From NCBI GenBank assembly GCA_905221605.1, contig CAJNDS010002590.1:216418-280417 (forward strand): DNA of 64,000 nt, written 5' to 3'. The notes beneath the pieces were generated by a model. The model was not told the origin of the DNA and made no database searches. It saw nothing but the letters and a program-made list of their open reading frames with translations. The position numbers and the translations under genes were made by a program. How positions within the stretch are numbered: the stretch's first letter is position 1; every line of letters starts with the position of its first letter. The stretch is from Symbiodinium natans. Taxonomy: Eukaryota; Sar; Dinophyceae; Suessiales; Symbiodiniaceae. Shown here one piece after another: positions 51,600 to 61,374 of this stretch.

Positions 51600-52382
51600 C
51601 TACACGTGAAACCCTAAATGCTCCACAAGGGGCGGGTCCCTATAGGGTTTCAGGTTTGTAGTCCCCACACCTTGAAGCCTTATAGGGTTTATTGTTCAAC
51701 CATGAACCCCAGACCTTTCAGATTCACCGTGTATTTAACAACAAGAATGTTTCACAGTAATTTTCGTTCGAGCACCTGTCCCAACAATAGGTTAGTTGGA
51801 GGGTATATCGTTGTTATTCCGTTTTGCGGGGCGTTCGCGTGCACGGGGCATGAAGGGCATGAACTCGCATGCACGGGCATGAATTCAAAAAATGAAGTAT
51901 CTGCTCACAGTATTCTCGTGATACAGTGTCCGAATGTTTCATAATCTTTTAAAAAAAACAACCTATCCCAAGAATAGGTTCCCACGGCGTCCTCTCCCCT
52001 AGAGCTTAGGGGTAGGTCTTTGGGGTTCAGTGCGAAAGAAACACACGGTGTAGTCTCTCTGTTTCGCCTCTAGGGAGGTAGGTAGGCTCTTGTTTTATTA
52101 TATTTCTTGTTTTTCGGGCTTAGGGTTTAGGGTTAGGGTTTAGTGTTGGGGTTTTGAAGCAGTCTTCAGAGGAGCGTGATGGCCCTATTCGATAACTCTG
52201 TTAATCGTAGCAGTAGTATAGGCTAGTATGAAAACAAAGAAAGAGGTCAAATCATACATAAAGGTTCCTGCCTCATATATATATATATATTTCGGATGAA
52301 AAGGGATTCTGGGAGGGAGGGGTGATGCCAAACACGTGGGGAAATGCCAAACACCCTTAGTGAATTCTTGGACCAGAGATGC
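51600..52382. other. Intergenic stretch, no supported gene
   Basis: Plus frame 51618-51944 (108 aa) has no supporting signals. Includes a repeated GCATGCACGGGCATGAA motif (51838-51889), a TA microsatellite (52277-52290) and a short telomere-like tract near 52120. Confidence 0.35.
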
Positions 52383-52453
52383 TGAACCCTAAACCCTAAA
52401 CCCTAAACCCTAAACCCTAAACCCTAAACCCTAAACCCTAAACCCTAAACCCT
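52383..52453 (+). repeat. Telomere-type tract at a minus-strand splice donor
   Basis: Ten CCCTAAA heptamers; on the minus strand they begin as the donor AGG|GTTTAG of the exon 52698-52451. Confidence 0.95.
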
Positions 52454-55400
52454 TTGGCGGCCAAGAACATGTTCCGGCTGAAGCTTCGCCAGGCCTTCGT
52501 CCGAGATTTGCGCAATCTTTGTCAGTGAGCCGGCCTGTCCAGGTTGGAGGGCTGTGGTGGCCGCAACCTGTGCGGGGACATTCGAGTACATGGCACGAAG
52601 CTTGTCCTCGACGTTGCCCTCAATTCCGAAACAGCGGATCTCTGCTGCCATGGCAGCAGTTGCGAGCTGTCCATGCCAGAATTCAGCGCGGGCCTCCACT
52701 GGCTAATTGCACACGTACACTGGACGATTCGCCGCGCTCATCTCTATGGCCGGCGCTAAACCCTAAACCCTAGCCATGCGAAGAGTATTTGAGGGGAACG
52801 CCTTAGGGTTCCCAATCTTAGGGGTCCTTTCACCTTCAACCCGAAGCCCTACACATGAATTCATTCCTTCCCATACCTTCAACATGTACTACGAAAACAT
52901 GCGAAAGGACTCCGCAATCAAAGGGAGCATGTTCAGAAATAGGTAGGGGAGTCATGTCAACTACATAGTTTGCGCTCGTTACATTCTACGAATGATTAGG
53001 CTGGAGGAGAGGCTAGTCCCATTCCTCGTCCCTAAACCCTAGGCCCTAAACCCTAAACCCTAAACCCTAAACCCTAAACCCTAAACCCCTATTTTCTCTG
53101 CACATTTTCTGATTGTTTGCATTAGTTCAGCTATTTTTAGTTTTTAAGTTTTTAGTCAATTATCTTGAGGTCGCTGAACGTTATTCGTCAAAGAAGCAAT
53201 CTTCATAACGCATGTTTATTCGCCAGCGGATTTTTGCAAGGAAGAAGACGGTGTGTTCTTCGGCCCTTTCCCAACAAGGGCCACAATTTTAGAGAACTGA
53301 CTAAAAATTGAAAACACGCAGGTATACACAGACACACAGAAGGATGTTTCATTAGCGTGTGAAAAATAAACCCTCCTAGAGGGTATTACCCCATTAGGTT
53401 GAGGGTTTAGGGTGTAGGGTCCATACAGGCTACCGCCGGATTCTGCAGAACAACGATAGGCAGTCAGCAACTGCCCGAACGCAAGCACACACAGTATATA
53501 TGCACGTGTGCAGGACTTGGGGTTTTTAGCTTCAAGAGTAAAGCCCTCAACCCGAAATAAACCGCTAATGGTTGTCGAGAAGAAAGGCATTTCCGCAGTT
53601 TTGGGCTCAGGGTTCTTCATGGCTTTTGGGAAATTTGTTTAGGGCTTATACTCTTATACAGGCTAATATGAAGTCGGGCTTTTCTTAGTAGTATCCCCAA
53701 AAGGACACCCTATACACACCCTCGCCAAGATTTATATGGAGCCCTGCATGCACTCGCCAAAAAGAGTTTCGGAATCCTAAACCCCAAATTCTGAACCCTG
53801 AGGACCCTGAGGACCCTAAACCCTAAACCCTAAACCCTGTTTCATTTGGGGTTTTAGGGTTGGGCTTGGGAATGGGGCGCTTCGGGCTCGAGTCTTTTCG
53901 CTTCAGGTTTAGGGTTTAGGGTTTAGCGCTGAGGATTTACATAGGGTTTGGGGCTTTAGGGTTTGGGGTTTCGGGTTTAGGGCTTTAGACTTTAGGGCCT
54001 GGGTTTTGGGGTGGGGTCCAACCTTCGTGGAGGCCAGGGGCGATAGATGGCCCACCTGCTATCATCGTCCTCGAAAACGACCAACTATCCAACTATCCAC
54101 GGATAGTCGCGTCGAGACACTCGAAGTACCTCTTCGTTTCGTCGCAGGCGTCGAGTTTTTCAAGATGGTGCAGCACCACATACAAAGTTGATGAGCCAGT
54201 TGAGGGGGTACGTGCCCCTATGGCCCGATCGGCGAATTGCGCCGAGCAGATGTCGGGTCGAAGACTCCGCGTTTAGGGTTTAGGGTTTAGGGTTTAGGGT
54301 TTAGGGTTTAGGGTTTAGGGTTTAGGGCCAGATCCCAGAGACCCCGTCGTGTGCAACGCCAGTATTACTCAGCTCACGTGAGGTGTAGCGAGCGTCTGCC
54401 CAGGAATCTGAATGCACCATGCCTTAAGGACGAAATGAACCCCAAAATTGGGCGTCATAGGCCCTATACACCTACAATTCCTATGAAGGTGTTGAGCCAT
54501 AAACCCTTTTAGTGTTCATTTGGTCCCCAAGACGCTTGCATGGTGTCAAAAAGCGCCTCCGAAAGCCTCCAAAGACAAAACTCTAAACCTGAGCAGAGGC
54601 CCTAAACCCTAAACCCTAAACCCTAAACCCTAAACCCTAAACCCTAAACCCTAAACCCTAAACCCTAAACCCTAAACCCTAAACCCTAAACCCAAACCCC
54701 AAACCCTAAACCCCAAACCCTAAACCCTAAACCCTTGCTGCCAGGGTTCTGAAACCTTGAGACCGGCGACCTGCCAGTAAGGCCCAAGGCGGCAGCCACC
54801 ACAGGGTTTAGGGTGTAGGGTTTAGGGTTTAGAGTTTAGGGTTTAGGGTTCAGGGTTTATGTGGTTACGAAGGAGTAGGGTTAGTTCGGGTTTAGGGTTA
54901 CTAGGGTGAAGAGTTTGGGGTTTAGGGTCTAAGGGTTAGCCTTTACAATGGGGTTGCTAAGGTTTAGGGTTTGGGGTTTAGGGTTTAAGGTTGAGGGCTT
55001 ACAGGGCTGTTGAGGTTTAGGGCTTGGGGTTTAGGGTTTCAAGAGGTTAAGACAAGCCCCCCTCAGGATGTGCCCCGAAAGGATTCCCTGAATTAGCCCT
55101 TAGGGTTTAGGGTTTAGGGTTTGGGGTTTGGGGTTTGGGGTTTGGGGTTATTCCCTTAGAGGATCTTCAAACAGGGTCCCCAAACCCAAGGTGGTTCATG
55201 GTAGGCTTAGGGTTTAGGGTTTAGGGTCTATAGGGTTTAGGGTTTAGGGTTTAGGGTTTAGGGTTTAGGGTTTAGGGTTTAGGGTTACGAAGATATACAT
55301 GTCTTTAGTTTGTTTTGACGCAGAATGCCCAACCCCCGCTCTCTCTCACACACACACAGAGCTGACAGCTGTAGACATGGTTGCACACTTTGAGCGATCA

Positions 55401-55715
55401 AGCACTAGAAACCCTAAACTCTAAAGCATGGACCCTGGCCTCCTTTTCGAGATCTCGGTTGATCTCCTCAACTGCTTCCTGCTCCGCAGGGCTCGCTGCG
55501 GCCCGACAATCTGAGGGATGTCGAGGTGATCCGCTCAAACACATCCATGCCAAACTGTACAGTCTGGCGAACCATGCGGGGCTCCTGCCTCGCAATGGTA
55601 TAGCCGTCGTGATTGACGACAAAGCTTGCTGCTCTCGTCAACGACTTCCACATCTCTCGCGGGGGATCGAGGGTGATAGCGATCCTCGATCCGGCGCGAA
55701 TGTCGTCCCTTGGTC
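52451..55715 (-). CDS. Minus-strand multi-exon gene, possibly frameshifted
   Basis: Exons on the minus strand: 55715-55420 (acceptor CTGCCAG; SRIAITLDPPREMWKSLTRA, RQTVQFGMDVFERIT, then in another frame AEQEAVEEINRDLEKEARVH, ending GA|GTTTAG), 54264-54101 (after CCCTAAACGCGGAG; LHHLEKLDACDETKRYFECL, donor C|GTGGAT) and 52698-52451 (acceptor TTAGCCAG; EIRCFGIEGNVEDKLRAMYS, ending AGG|GTTTAG). Joints keep phase: GA+T gives Asp, C+TG gives Leu. The first exon needs a one-base frame change near 55500-55530, so the gene may be a pseudogene, hold a sequence error, or be mis-modelled. Both ends continue beyond what could be followed. Acidic, helical, no family recognised. It is the only convincing minus-strand gene. 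Confidence 0.55.
53035..53090 (+). repeat. Telomere-type tract (CCCTAAA)n
   Basis: Seven heptamers inside the long second intron of the minus-strand gene. The 134-aa minus frame at 53620-53216 next to it includes translated telomere-like sequence and is not trusted. Confidence 0.9.
54600..54734 (+). repeat. Longest uninterrupted telomere-type tract (CCCTAAA)n
   Basis: About 19 heptamers, the last few mixed with CCCCAAA. Intronic in the minus-strand gene. Confidence 0.95.
54800..55290 (+). repeat. Degenerate telomere-type region with TTTGGGG block
   Basis: TTTAGGG runs interleaved with TGTAGGG, TTCAGGG and five TTTGGGG units (about 55114-55150), then eight perfect TTTAGGG (55225-55285). No gene on the plus strand. 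Confidence 0.9.
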
Positions 55716-56185
55716 CTGGCAGTCCGTGTTTAGGGCCTAAACCCTATACCCTAAACCCAAAGAACGAGCATGGTCGACCGACAGCCCGAGAAGTCGTGTA
55801 GATTCTGTTCGGGGCGCGAGGCTTGGGGAAACAAGGGGAGGGTTTTGGGAAGCCCGAAGGCTTAGTAGGGTTTAGGGCCTCGGAGTTTCGGGTTCAGAGT
55901 GTAGGGTTTAGGGTTTAGGGTTCAGGGTCTGGGACTTTAGGGTTCAGAGTTTAGGGATATTTCTGAATCTTGGACTTGCACTGACTGGGAAACGTTGTGG
56001 GGGTTCATGGATCGGAGGCGCTGCAACTGGGGTGCAGGCTTTTGCACAGGCCGAGGGTTTAGGGTTTAGGGTTTAGGGTTTAGGGTTTAGGGGTTTAGGG
56101 GTTTAGGGTTCCGGGTTTAGGGCTCGGCCTAAACCCGAAATCCCAAAACCTGACCTGACATCCCCGGCCCTCCCGCGGGCCACAG

Positions 56186-56966
56186 AGCCTGCTTGGCAAG
56201 ACGCTCCATTGTCAATGACTGGGCCGCCTGATCCTCACTTCGCAAAACTGTAACTTGCGGGTTCAGTGCATGCAGTACCCTAACCCCCTAAAAGCCCTAA
56301 ACCCTACACCCTTAGCCCTAAAAAACCTAAACCCTAAAAACCCTGAACCCTATAAACCCCAAGATGTCAAGGGTAAGGGTTTAGGCGTATTTGGGGCCAA
56401 GGCTAAGGGCTTTTAAGGGGGCCGGAGGGCAAAATGAAGTCAACCCCTGTTCAAGGCTGACTCAGGGAAGATAGGGGTTTCCGAAATTAGGGGTACCTTA
56501 TTGGGGCTGATTATAGGGAAATCCTACTACTTGGGGTCTATATTCGGGGTCCCCTTTTTTGGTAAACCTCCTAAACCCTAAACCCTAAACCCTAAACCCT
56601 AAACCCCCCATGTGATTCTCTGAGGCAAAGTGTAAACGCCCCTGGGTCTCGGGTTTCAAGAGCTCATCAGGCAAAAGTCCAAGGGGCCAGCCGTTGGGGT
56701 TTGAAGGGTACCCAAACCCTGCGCGGTTTAGGGTTTAGGGTTTAGGGTTTAATGGATGCTTGGGTGCCCTGAAGAAGGAGGTCTATTTTCTATTTGTGAA
56801 CTGGGAGGACCCCCTGAAGTTTGAAACTGCCAACACAAAGAAGAGACTGCATTTAGGGGTTTGAGGTTTAGGGCTTGGGGCGTACACGAAACCTCAACAG
56901 TCGGACCCTCGCCCGCTCCTGCGGTACGACTACGGCTGCTACAGTTACCACGGCAACTACAACTAG
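56186..56966 (+). CDS. 3' part of a multi-exon gene with very short telomere-like introns
   Basis: Exons: 56186-56249 (DAPLSMTGPPDPHFAK, acceptor GGCCACAG, donor GTAACT), 56671-56698 (QKSKGPAVG, acceptor CATCAG, donor GTTTGA), 56739-56858 (KEVYFLFVNWEDPLKFETAN, acceptor TTTAG, donor GTTTGA) and 56901-56966 (LRYDYGCYSYHGNYN, TAG, acceptor CTCAACAG). Every joint keeps phase. Reading through either short intron hits stops, so splicing is required. Introns 56699-56738 (40 bp) and 56859-56900 (42 bp) start GTTTGA and consist largely of telomere-like sequence. The third exon is clearly protein-like; the Tyr/Gly tail resembles low-complexity RNA-binding tails. A possible upstream exon ends at 56056 (AG|GTTTAG context). 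No family recognised. Confidence 0.6.
56470..56570. mobile_element. Inverted-repeat element (family R7), copy 5
   Basis: GGGGTTTCCGAAATTAGGGG, TACCTTATTGGGG...CTACTTGGGGTCTATATTCG...TTTTTGGTAAACC. Lies in the first intron of the 56186-56966 model. Confidence 0.7.
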
Positions 56967-57057
56967 GTTCCCCAGCAACTCCTTCATAAAAAGGGTGCTC
57001 TCTTTCTTACTACTCAGTTCCAATAGTTAACCCTCAACCCTAACCCAAAAACCCGAA

Positions 57058-57432
57058 CCCTAAGCCCACGAACTGAAAAAGGGAATAAGGGTACTACTGA
57101 GGGGGGGGACCTAAGGAAGCCCCAACCCTGAACCATCATCCCCAACCCTAAACTGCCCCAAACCCACCAAAAAAGAAGGAATACGGGTACTACTGGGGGG
57201 GACCTAAGGAAACCCTAAACCCTCAACCCTAAACCCTCAACCCTAAACCCTAAACCCTAAACCCTAAACCCTAAACCCTAAACCCTAAACCCTAAACCCG
57301 AACCCTAAACCCACCAAAACAAAAAGGACTAAGGGTACTACTGGGGGGGACCTAAGGAACCACCAACCCTAGACCCTAAACCCAAACCCTAAACTGCCCT
57401 AAACCCACCAAAACAAAAAAGAATCAGGTTCC
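57058..57432 (+). repeat. Tandem repeat with embedded telomere-type tracts, four copies
   Basis: Core AAAAAGG(A/G)A(T/C)(A/T)AGGGTACTACTG, GGGGGGACCTAAGGAA, then CCCTAAA-type filler and AAACCCACCAAAA. The filler varies from 20 to about 90 bp, so telomere-like heptamers expand inside a fixed repeat core. Confidence 0.75.
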
Positions 57433-57542
57433 TACTGGCGGGACCTAAACCCCGCGAAAGCCCCTAAACCCTAAACCCTAAACCCTAAACCCTAAACCCC
57501 AAACCCTAAACCCTAAACCCTAAACCCTAAAACCCTCAGCAG

Positions 57543-57624
57543 AACGCCTTCCGCAAGGACTGGATGCTTGCCAGGACATCGCCCAGTGCAGCGCTGACAG
57601 CCTCAAGCAGATTCAAGGAGCTGG
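57543..57624 (+). CDS. Isolated exon, strand uncertain
   Basis: Between CCCTCAGCAG and a donor G|GTTTAG. The frame with two leading bases encodes LDACQDIAQCSADSLKQIQG. The minus strand is also open (57620-57536: after CCCTAAACCCAG, ending at a stop) with a hydrophobic heptad pattern (LLEAVSAALGDVLASI). The symmetric repeat context makes both directions look spliceable. Coding on one strand is likely. Confidence 0.5.
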
Positions 57625-57962
57625 GTTTAGGGTTTAGGGTTTAGGGTTTAGGGTTTAGGGTTTAGGGTTTAGGGTTACTCTACACGCTAATCAACTGCAA
57701 TCTGGTTCTTGTTGATGATGAACCCTTCTATCAAAACCTAGACCCTAAACCCTAAACCCATGAACCCATGAACAGACCGGACATGAAATGCTAATCGGAG
57801 ACTGGAGCTGACAGGTGTTGGGATTGGTTTGGGCGTGTTGGGGTTTTGGGTTGCGACATATGGTTTAGGGTTTAGGGTGTTTGGGTTTAGGATCGCGAAG
57901 TATGCTAGGGTATGTACATACGTTTATGTACAGAAAGAAATGGCACATCGGCAGACTAAGAG

Positions 57963-58000
<38 letters not shown>

Positions 58001-58198
58001 AGAGCATGACAACATGTGGTGCCTATCTACATGCAAAAAACACAAACAAAAACAAAAGAATAAAAGAACAACGAGAGCCGAGCTGTACTCAATGAGGAGA
58101 TATCTGAATCGACCAGGCTTGTGCCTGATCCCTACACCCAGTCCAGTCTAGACCGTATGCCCTTGCCCACAAACCCTCTACAACGCCCACACTCCACG

Positions 58199-58308
58199 TA
58201 GGAGGGAATGGGAGAGTCAGGTACCCTATGAAATCAAAGGGTTTCTACATCTAGGGGGATTTGAGGTGCCTAAGCCCCTCATTCGCTACTAAGAACCAGT
58301 AGGTTTGA
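58199..58308. mobile_element. Inverted-repeat element (family R6), copy 3
   Basis: GTAGGAGGGAATGGGAGAGT...AGGTACCCTATG and right arm CCCCTCATTCGCTACTAAGA; diverged from 30497-30588. Confidence 0.6.
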
Positions 58309-58475
58309 CAACCACTCCGCTACTCTCTTCGCAAAGCCTCCCTCATCCTTCACGTTTCAGACTTTCAGACCCAGGTAGATCCGAGGGTTCGGGCAACAGC
58401 CGGTTGGGTGGGTTTTCGAAACCCTAAACCCTAAACCCTAAACCCTAAACCCTTGCACCCCAACTAAACCTGAAG

Positions 58476-59020
58476 AAGGTGCCCGGATCAGGGTACGGAG
58501 CCTCCGCGGACGCGAAACTCGTTTGGCTTCCGGCCCGCCTAGGGTGCTCAGGTGTCTTGAAGGGTTTAGGGTTTAGGGTTTAGGGTGTAGGGTTTAGGGT
58601 TTAGGGTTTAGGGTTTAGGGTTTAGGGTTTAGGGTTTAGGGTTTAGGGTTTAGGGTTTAGGGTTGAAGCTTACAGGGCTCAGAGTTGAGGGCCGAAGGTC
58701 TCAGGCTCAAGGGCTAGGGGTGCGGTGTTCCCTAAACCCCAAATTTTTTCAACCCAAAAGCCCTAAACCCTAAACCCTAAACCCTAAAGCCTAAAACCCA
58801 AAGTTTTTTCAACCCGAAAGCCCTAAAGCCCTAAACCCTATAAACCCCCAAACCCTGAGTTTTTTCAACCCGGAAGCCCTAAACCCTAAACCCTATAAAC
58901 CCTAAACCCTAAGTTTTTTCAACCCGAAAGTCCTAAACCCACCCGAACGCAGTATCACGCCATGGGGCGGCGGGCTTTAGCAGAACTCAAGCTGCCTCCG
59001 TTTCCTCCCCTAAACCCTAA
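58476..59020 (+). CDS. Two-exon 3' end of a gene
   Basis: 58476-58551 (GYGASADAKLVWLPARLGCS, donor G|GTGTCT) and 58953-59020 (SRHGAAGFSRTQAAS, stop TAA formed by a following CCCTAAA unit, acceptor AACGCAG). G+TA joins in phase to give Val. The first exon is convincing; the second is short. The intron carries a long TTTAGGG tract and a four-copy TTTTTTCAACCC repeat. No family recognised. Confidence 0.5.
58561..58663 (+). repeat. Telomere-type tract (TTTAGGG)n
   Basis: Fourteen heptamers, one of them TGTAGGG, starting 10 bp after the exon ending at 58551. Confidence 0.95.
58729..58934 (+). repeat. Tandem repeat with AGTTTTTTCAACCCGAAAGC core
   Basis: Four copies of the core, each followed by CCCTAAA-type units of varying number. 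Confidence 0.8.
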
Positions 59021-60195
59021 ACATTAAAACCCTAAACCCTAAACCCTAAACCCTAAACCCTAAACCCTAAACGCCTAAACCCTAAACCCATACAGGGCCC
59101 ATACATCAGGATGCAAAGGAGGTTAGGGACGATTAAGGGCCCCTGAACCTACTCTCAGAATTGCTAGACTGCCTCATGACAAGGAGGGATGCAGCAGGGA
59201 AGGCTCTATATCTGCTTCGTTCCGTAATGCCGGCCGCCTGGCGTCTGGTGGCCGCTTGGGGTTGCCATCATGAATCATGGGTTCCCTACTAGCCCCGAAC
59301 TACCCCCCTCTATACTACCCCCTCTATGTTCCCCCTAACCTTAGTTAAGCATAATTATCCCTGAGTAGCCTTAAACTATGCGGGGAACCTAAGGGGGGGG
59401 GGGGGGGGTACTTGGAGGTTCCTGGATGCTTTTAGGTAGGGTGATCAGGTGGGGGTAACCATGGTTATAACCTTCTTGAGGATACATGTAAGACACATAA
59501 CCCCGAATTATATTAAACTCGTATACGTACCTATGAGGTTTAGGGTTTAGGGTTCAAAAAGACGGGAAGGTGTTGGCTGCATCGAAACTCGAGACGCCTT
59601 AAATTCTTAAACCATATAAACACGAGTTGCGGGGTTTATAGAGTATAGACTGGGATGTTCCCCAGTATACTAAAAGTCCTTAATAGGGATTCCTATTATA
59701 ATCCCTAGAAAGGACTGCTAGTATAAGGGGGAACATCTCACCCTAACCCTAAACCCTAGACCCTAAACCCTAGACGCTAAACCCTAAACCCTAACCCTAA
59801 ACCCCAGTAAGGACTGTTTGTTTAAGGGGGAACATCCCAATCTGTGGAGGTTACAGGGCTCCGGTCCACTCGTTCCGAGGGCCTGGGGCATTGAGGTGTC
59901 GGAGTCCGAGTGATTTCGTATGGTTTAGGGTTTAGGGTTTAGGGTTTAGGGTTGAGGGCTTCGGGCTTAGGGTTTAGGATTTCGGGTTTACGATTTAGGG
60001 TTTAGGGAGGGCTTTTTGCCATGAAAGGGGGCGATTTGGGAAAACTCCCCCCCCCCCCCCCCCCCTCCCTTCCCCCTGGTAGGGTTTAGGGTTTAGGATT
60101 AAGCCCTCTAGGGCTTGAACTCTAAACCCTGAACCCTGACTCTAAACACCTTTAAATCCCGGGGACCCTAAAAACCAAATTCCGAAACACCCCAG
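59021..60195. other. Stretch with elements and telomere-like tracts, no supported gene
   Basis: Contains a CCCTAAA tract, a family R2 left end (59410), poly-G (59390-59409) and poly-C (60048-60065) runs, and two family R1 copies. No convincing exon. Confidence 0.4.
59652..59738. mobile_element. MITE-like inverted repeat (family R1), copy; half copy nearby
   Basis: GGGATGTTCCCCAGTATACT...AGTATAAGGGGGAACATCTC. A right half (AAGGACTGTTTGTTTAAGGG ending GGAACATCCC) follows at 59808-59838 after a telomere-like insertion. Confidence 0.75.
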
Positions 60196-60259
60196 GCTTG
60201 GGCGCCGGCGAGAGCGGCATTTCCGCGCCGCAGGGGCAGCCGTGCGCCCCAAGGATTTG
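60196..60259 (+). CDS. Possible exon, strand uncertain
   Basis: Between CACCCCAG and TG|GTTTCC the plus strand encodes LGAGESGISAPQGQPCAPRI. The minus strand is open as well (LPLRRGNAALAGAQAW). GC-rich island of the kind that elsewhere holds exons. Confidence 0.35.
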
Positions 60260-60613
60260 GTTTCCAGAATGGGCCTGGGCCTCAATCTCCGTAAACTCTA
60301 AACCCTAAACCATAAACCCTAAACCCAAAATACCAAACCCAACCTGAGGGACCAAATTGAACCCCAAAAGGGTCTATGGCTCATATACCTGAAGAGGAAC
60401 TATCGTCGTAGAGGGTTTGTGACCCCAATTTTAGGTTTAGGGTTTAGGGTTTAGGGTTTTAAGGTTCATTTCGCCCTTAAGAAAAGTCATTCAGGGGGCG
60501 ATGAGAAGCTGGTGAGATGCAGCCCTCGAAACCCCGAGTATGAACCCTGCTGGGCAATCTAACCCTAAACCCTAAACCCTAAATCCTAAACCCGCGACAC
60601 GGTGTGACGGCAG

Positions 60614-60681
60614 ATGTGAGGGAGGGCTATGAGCAACGTCTCAAGCCAAAGCGGCGCGAGCAAAGGACGACACACCCCTAA
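60614..60681 (+). CDS. Possible exon, strand uncertain
   Basis: After GACGGCAG the plus strand encodes VREGYEQRLKPKRREQRTTH and stops in CCCTAA. The minus strand is open with acceptor ATTTTAG and donor CGG|GTTTAG. Not decidable by eye. Confidence 0.35.
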
Positions 60682-60795
60682 AATCCTAACCCTAAACCCT
60701 AAACCCTAAACCCTCTAACCCGAACACCCAAAAGCCCTAAAAGCCCTAAAGCCCTGCCACCCTAACGCCCGAAAAGCCCGCAAAACCCTGCAGGT

Positions 60796-60888
60796 GGGAT
60801 GTTCCCCCTGATACTAGCAGCCCTTGATGGGGATTATAATCAGGGGTACTATAATCCCTATTAAGGACGGTTAGTATAAGGGGGAACA
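60796..60888. mobile_element. MITE-like inverted repeat (family R1), copy
   Basis: GGGATGTTCCCCCTGATACT...GATGGGGATTATAATCAGGG and TACTATAATCCCTATTAAGG...AAGGGGGAAC. Confidence 0.8.
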
Positions 60889-61374
60889 GCCAACCCTGAC
60901 CCGAAAGCCCCGAAAGCCCTGCAAAAGGCCCCCCAAAGCCGTACGAGCTGGACCCTAGAGCCTCCCCGAAAGCCCGAAAGGCCTGAACCCCAGAGCCCTA
61001 AACCCTAGCCCCTTAGAGCCCTGAAGCTCCCAAAGACCCCCTCCAAGCCCAACCGACGTTGCCCAGAATACATGCGGCTTAGGGCTTAGGGTTTAAGGTT
61101 TAGGGTTTAGCGTTTTCAGTTTAGGGTTTAGGGTTTACGGCTTTCAGTTCAGGGTCCAAAAAAAAGGGAATCAGGCTGAGCGTCCACCCCAGAACCCTAA
61201 ACCCTGCGCCCTGCACCCAAAGAACCACCCTAAACCCTGTACCCTGAACCCTGAGCCCTAAACCCTGAACCCTGAACCCTGAATCCTCAACCCTAAACCC
61301 TAACCCTAAACCCTAAACCCTAAACCCTAAACCCTGTACCCTGAACCCTCAGACCTCAACCCTGAACCCTGAAC
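60889..61374. other. Degenerate telomere-like region, no supported gene
   Basis: Proline-codon-rich CCCNAAA variants (CCCGAAA, CCCTGAA, CCCTGTA) dominate. No exon seen. Confidence 0.5.

Noticed and set aside
53216-53620. 134-aa minus-strand protein
   Set aside because: The frame includes translated telomere-like sequence (TLNPQPN) and lacks splice support.
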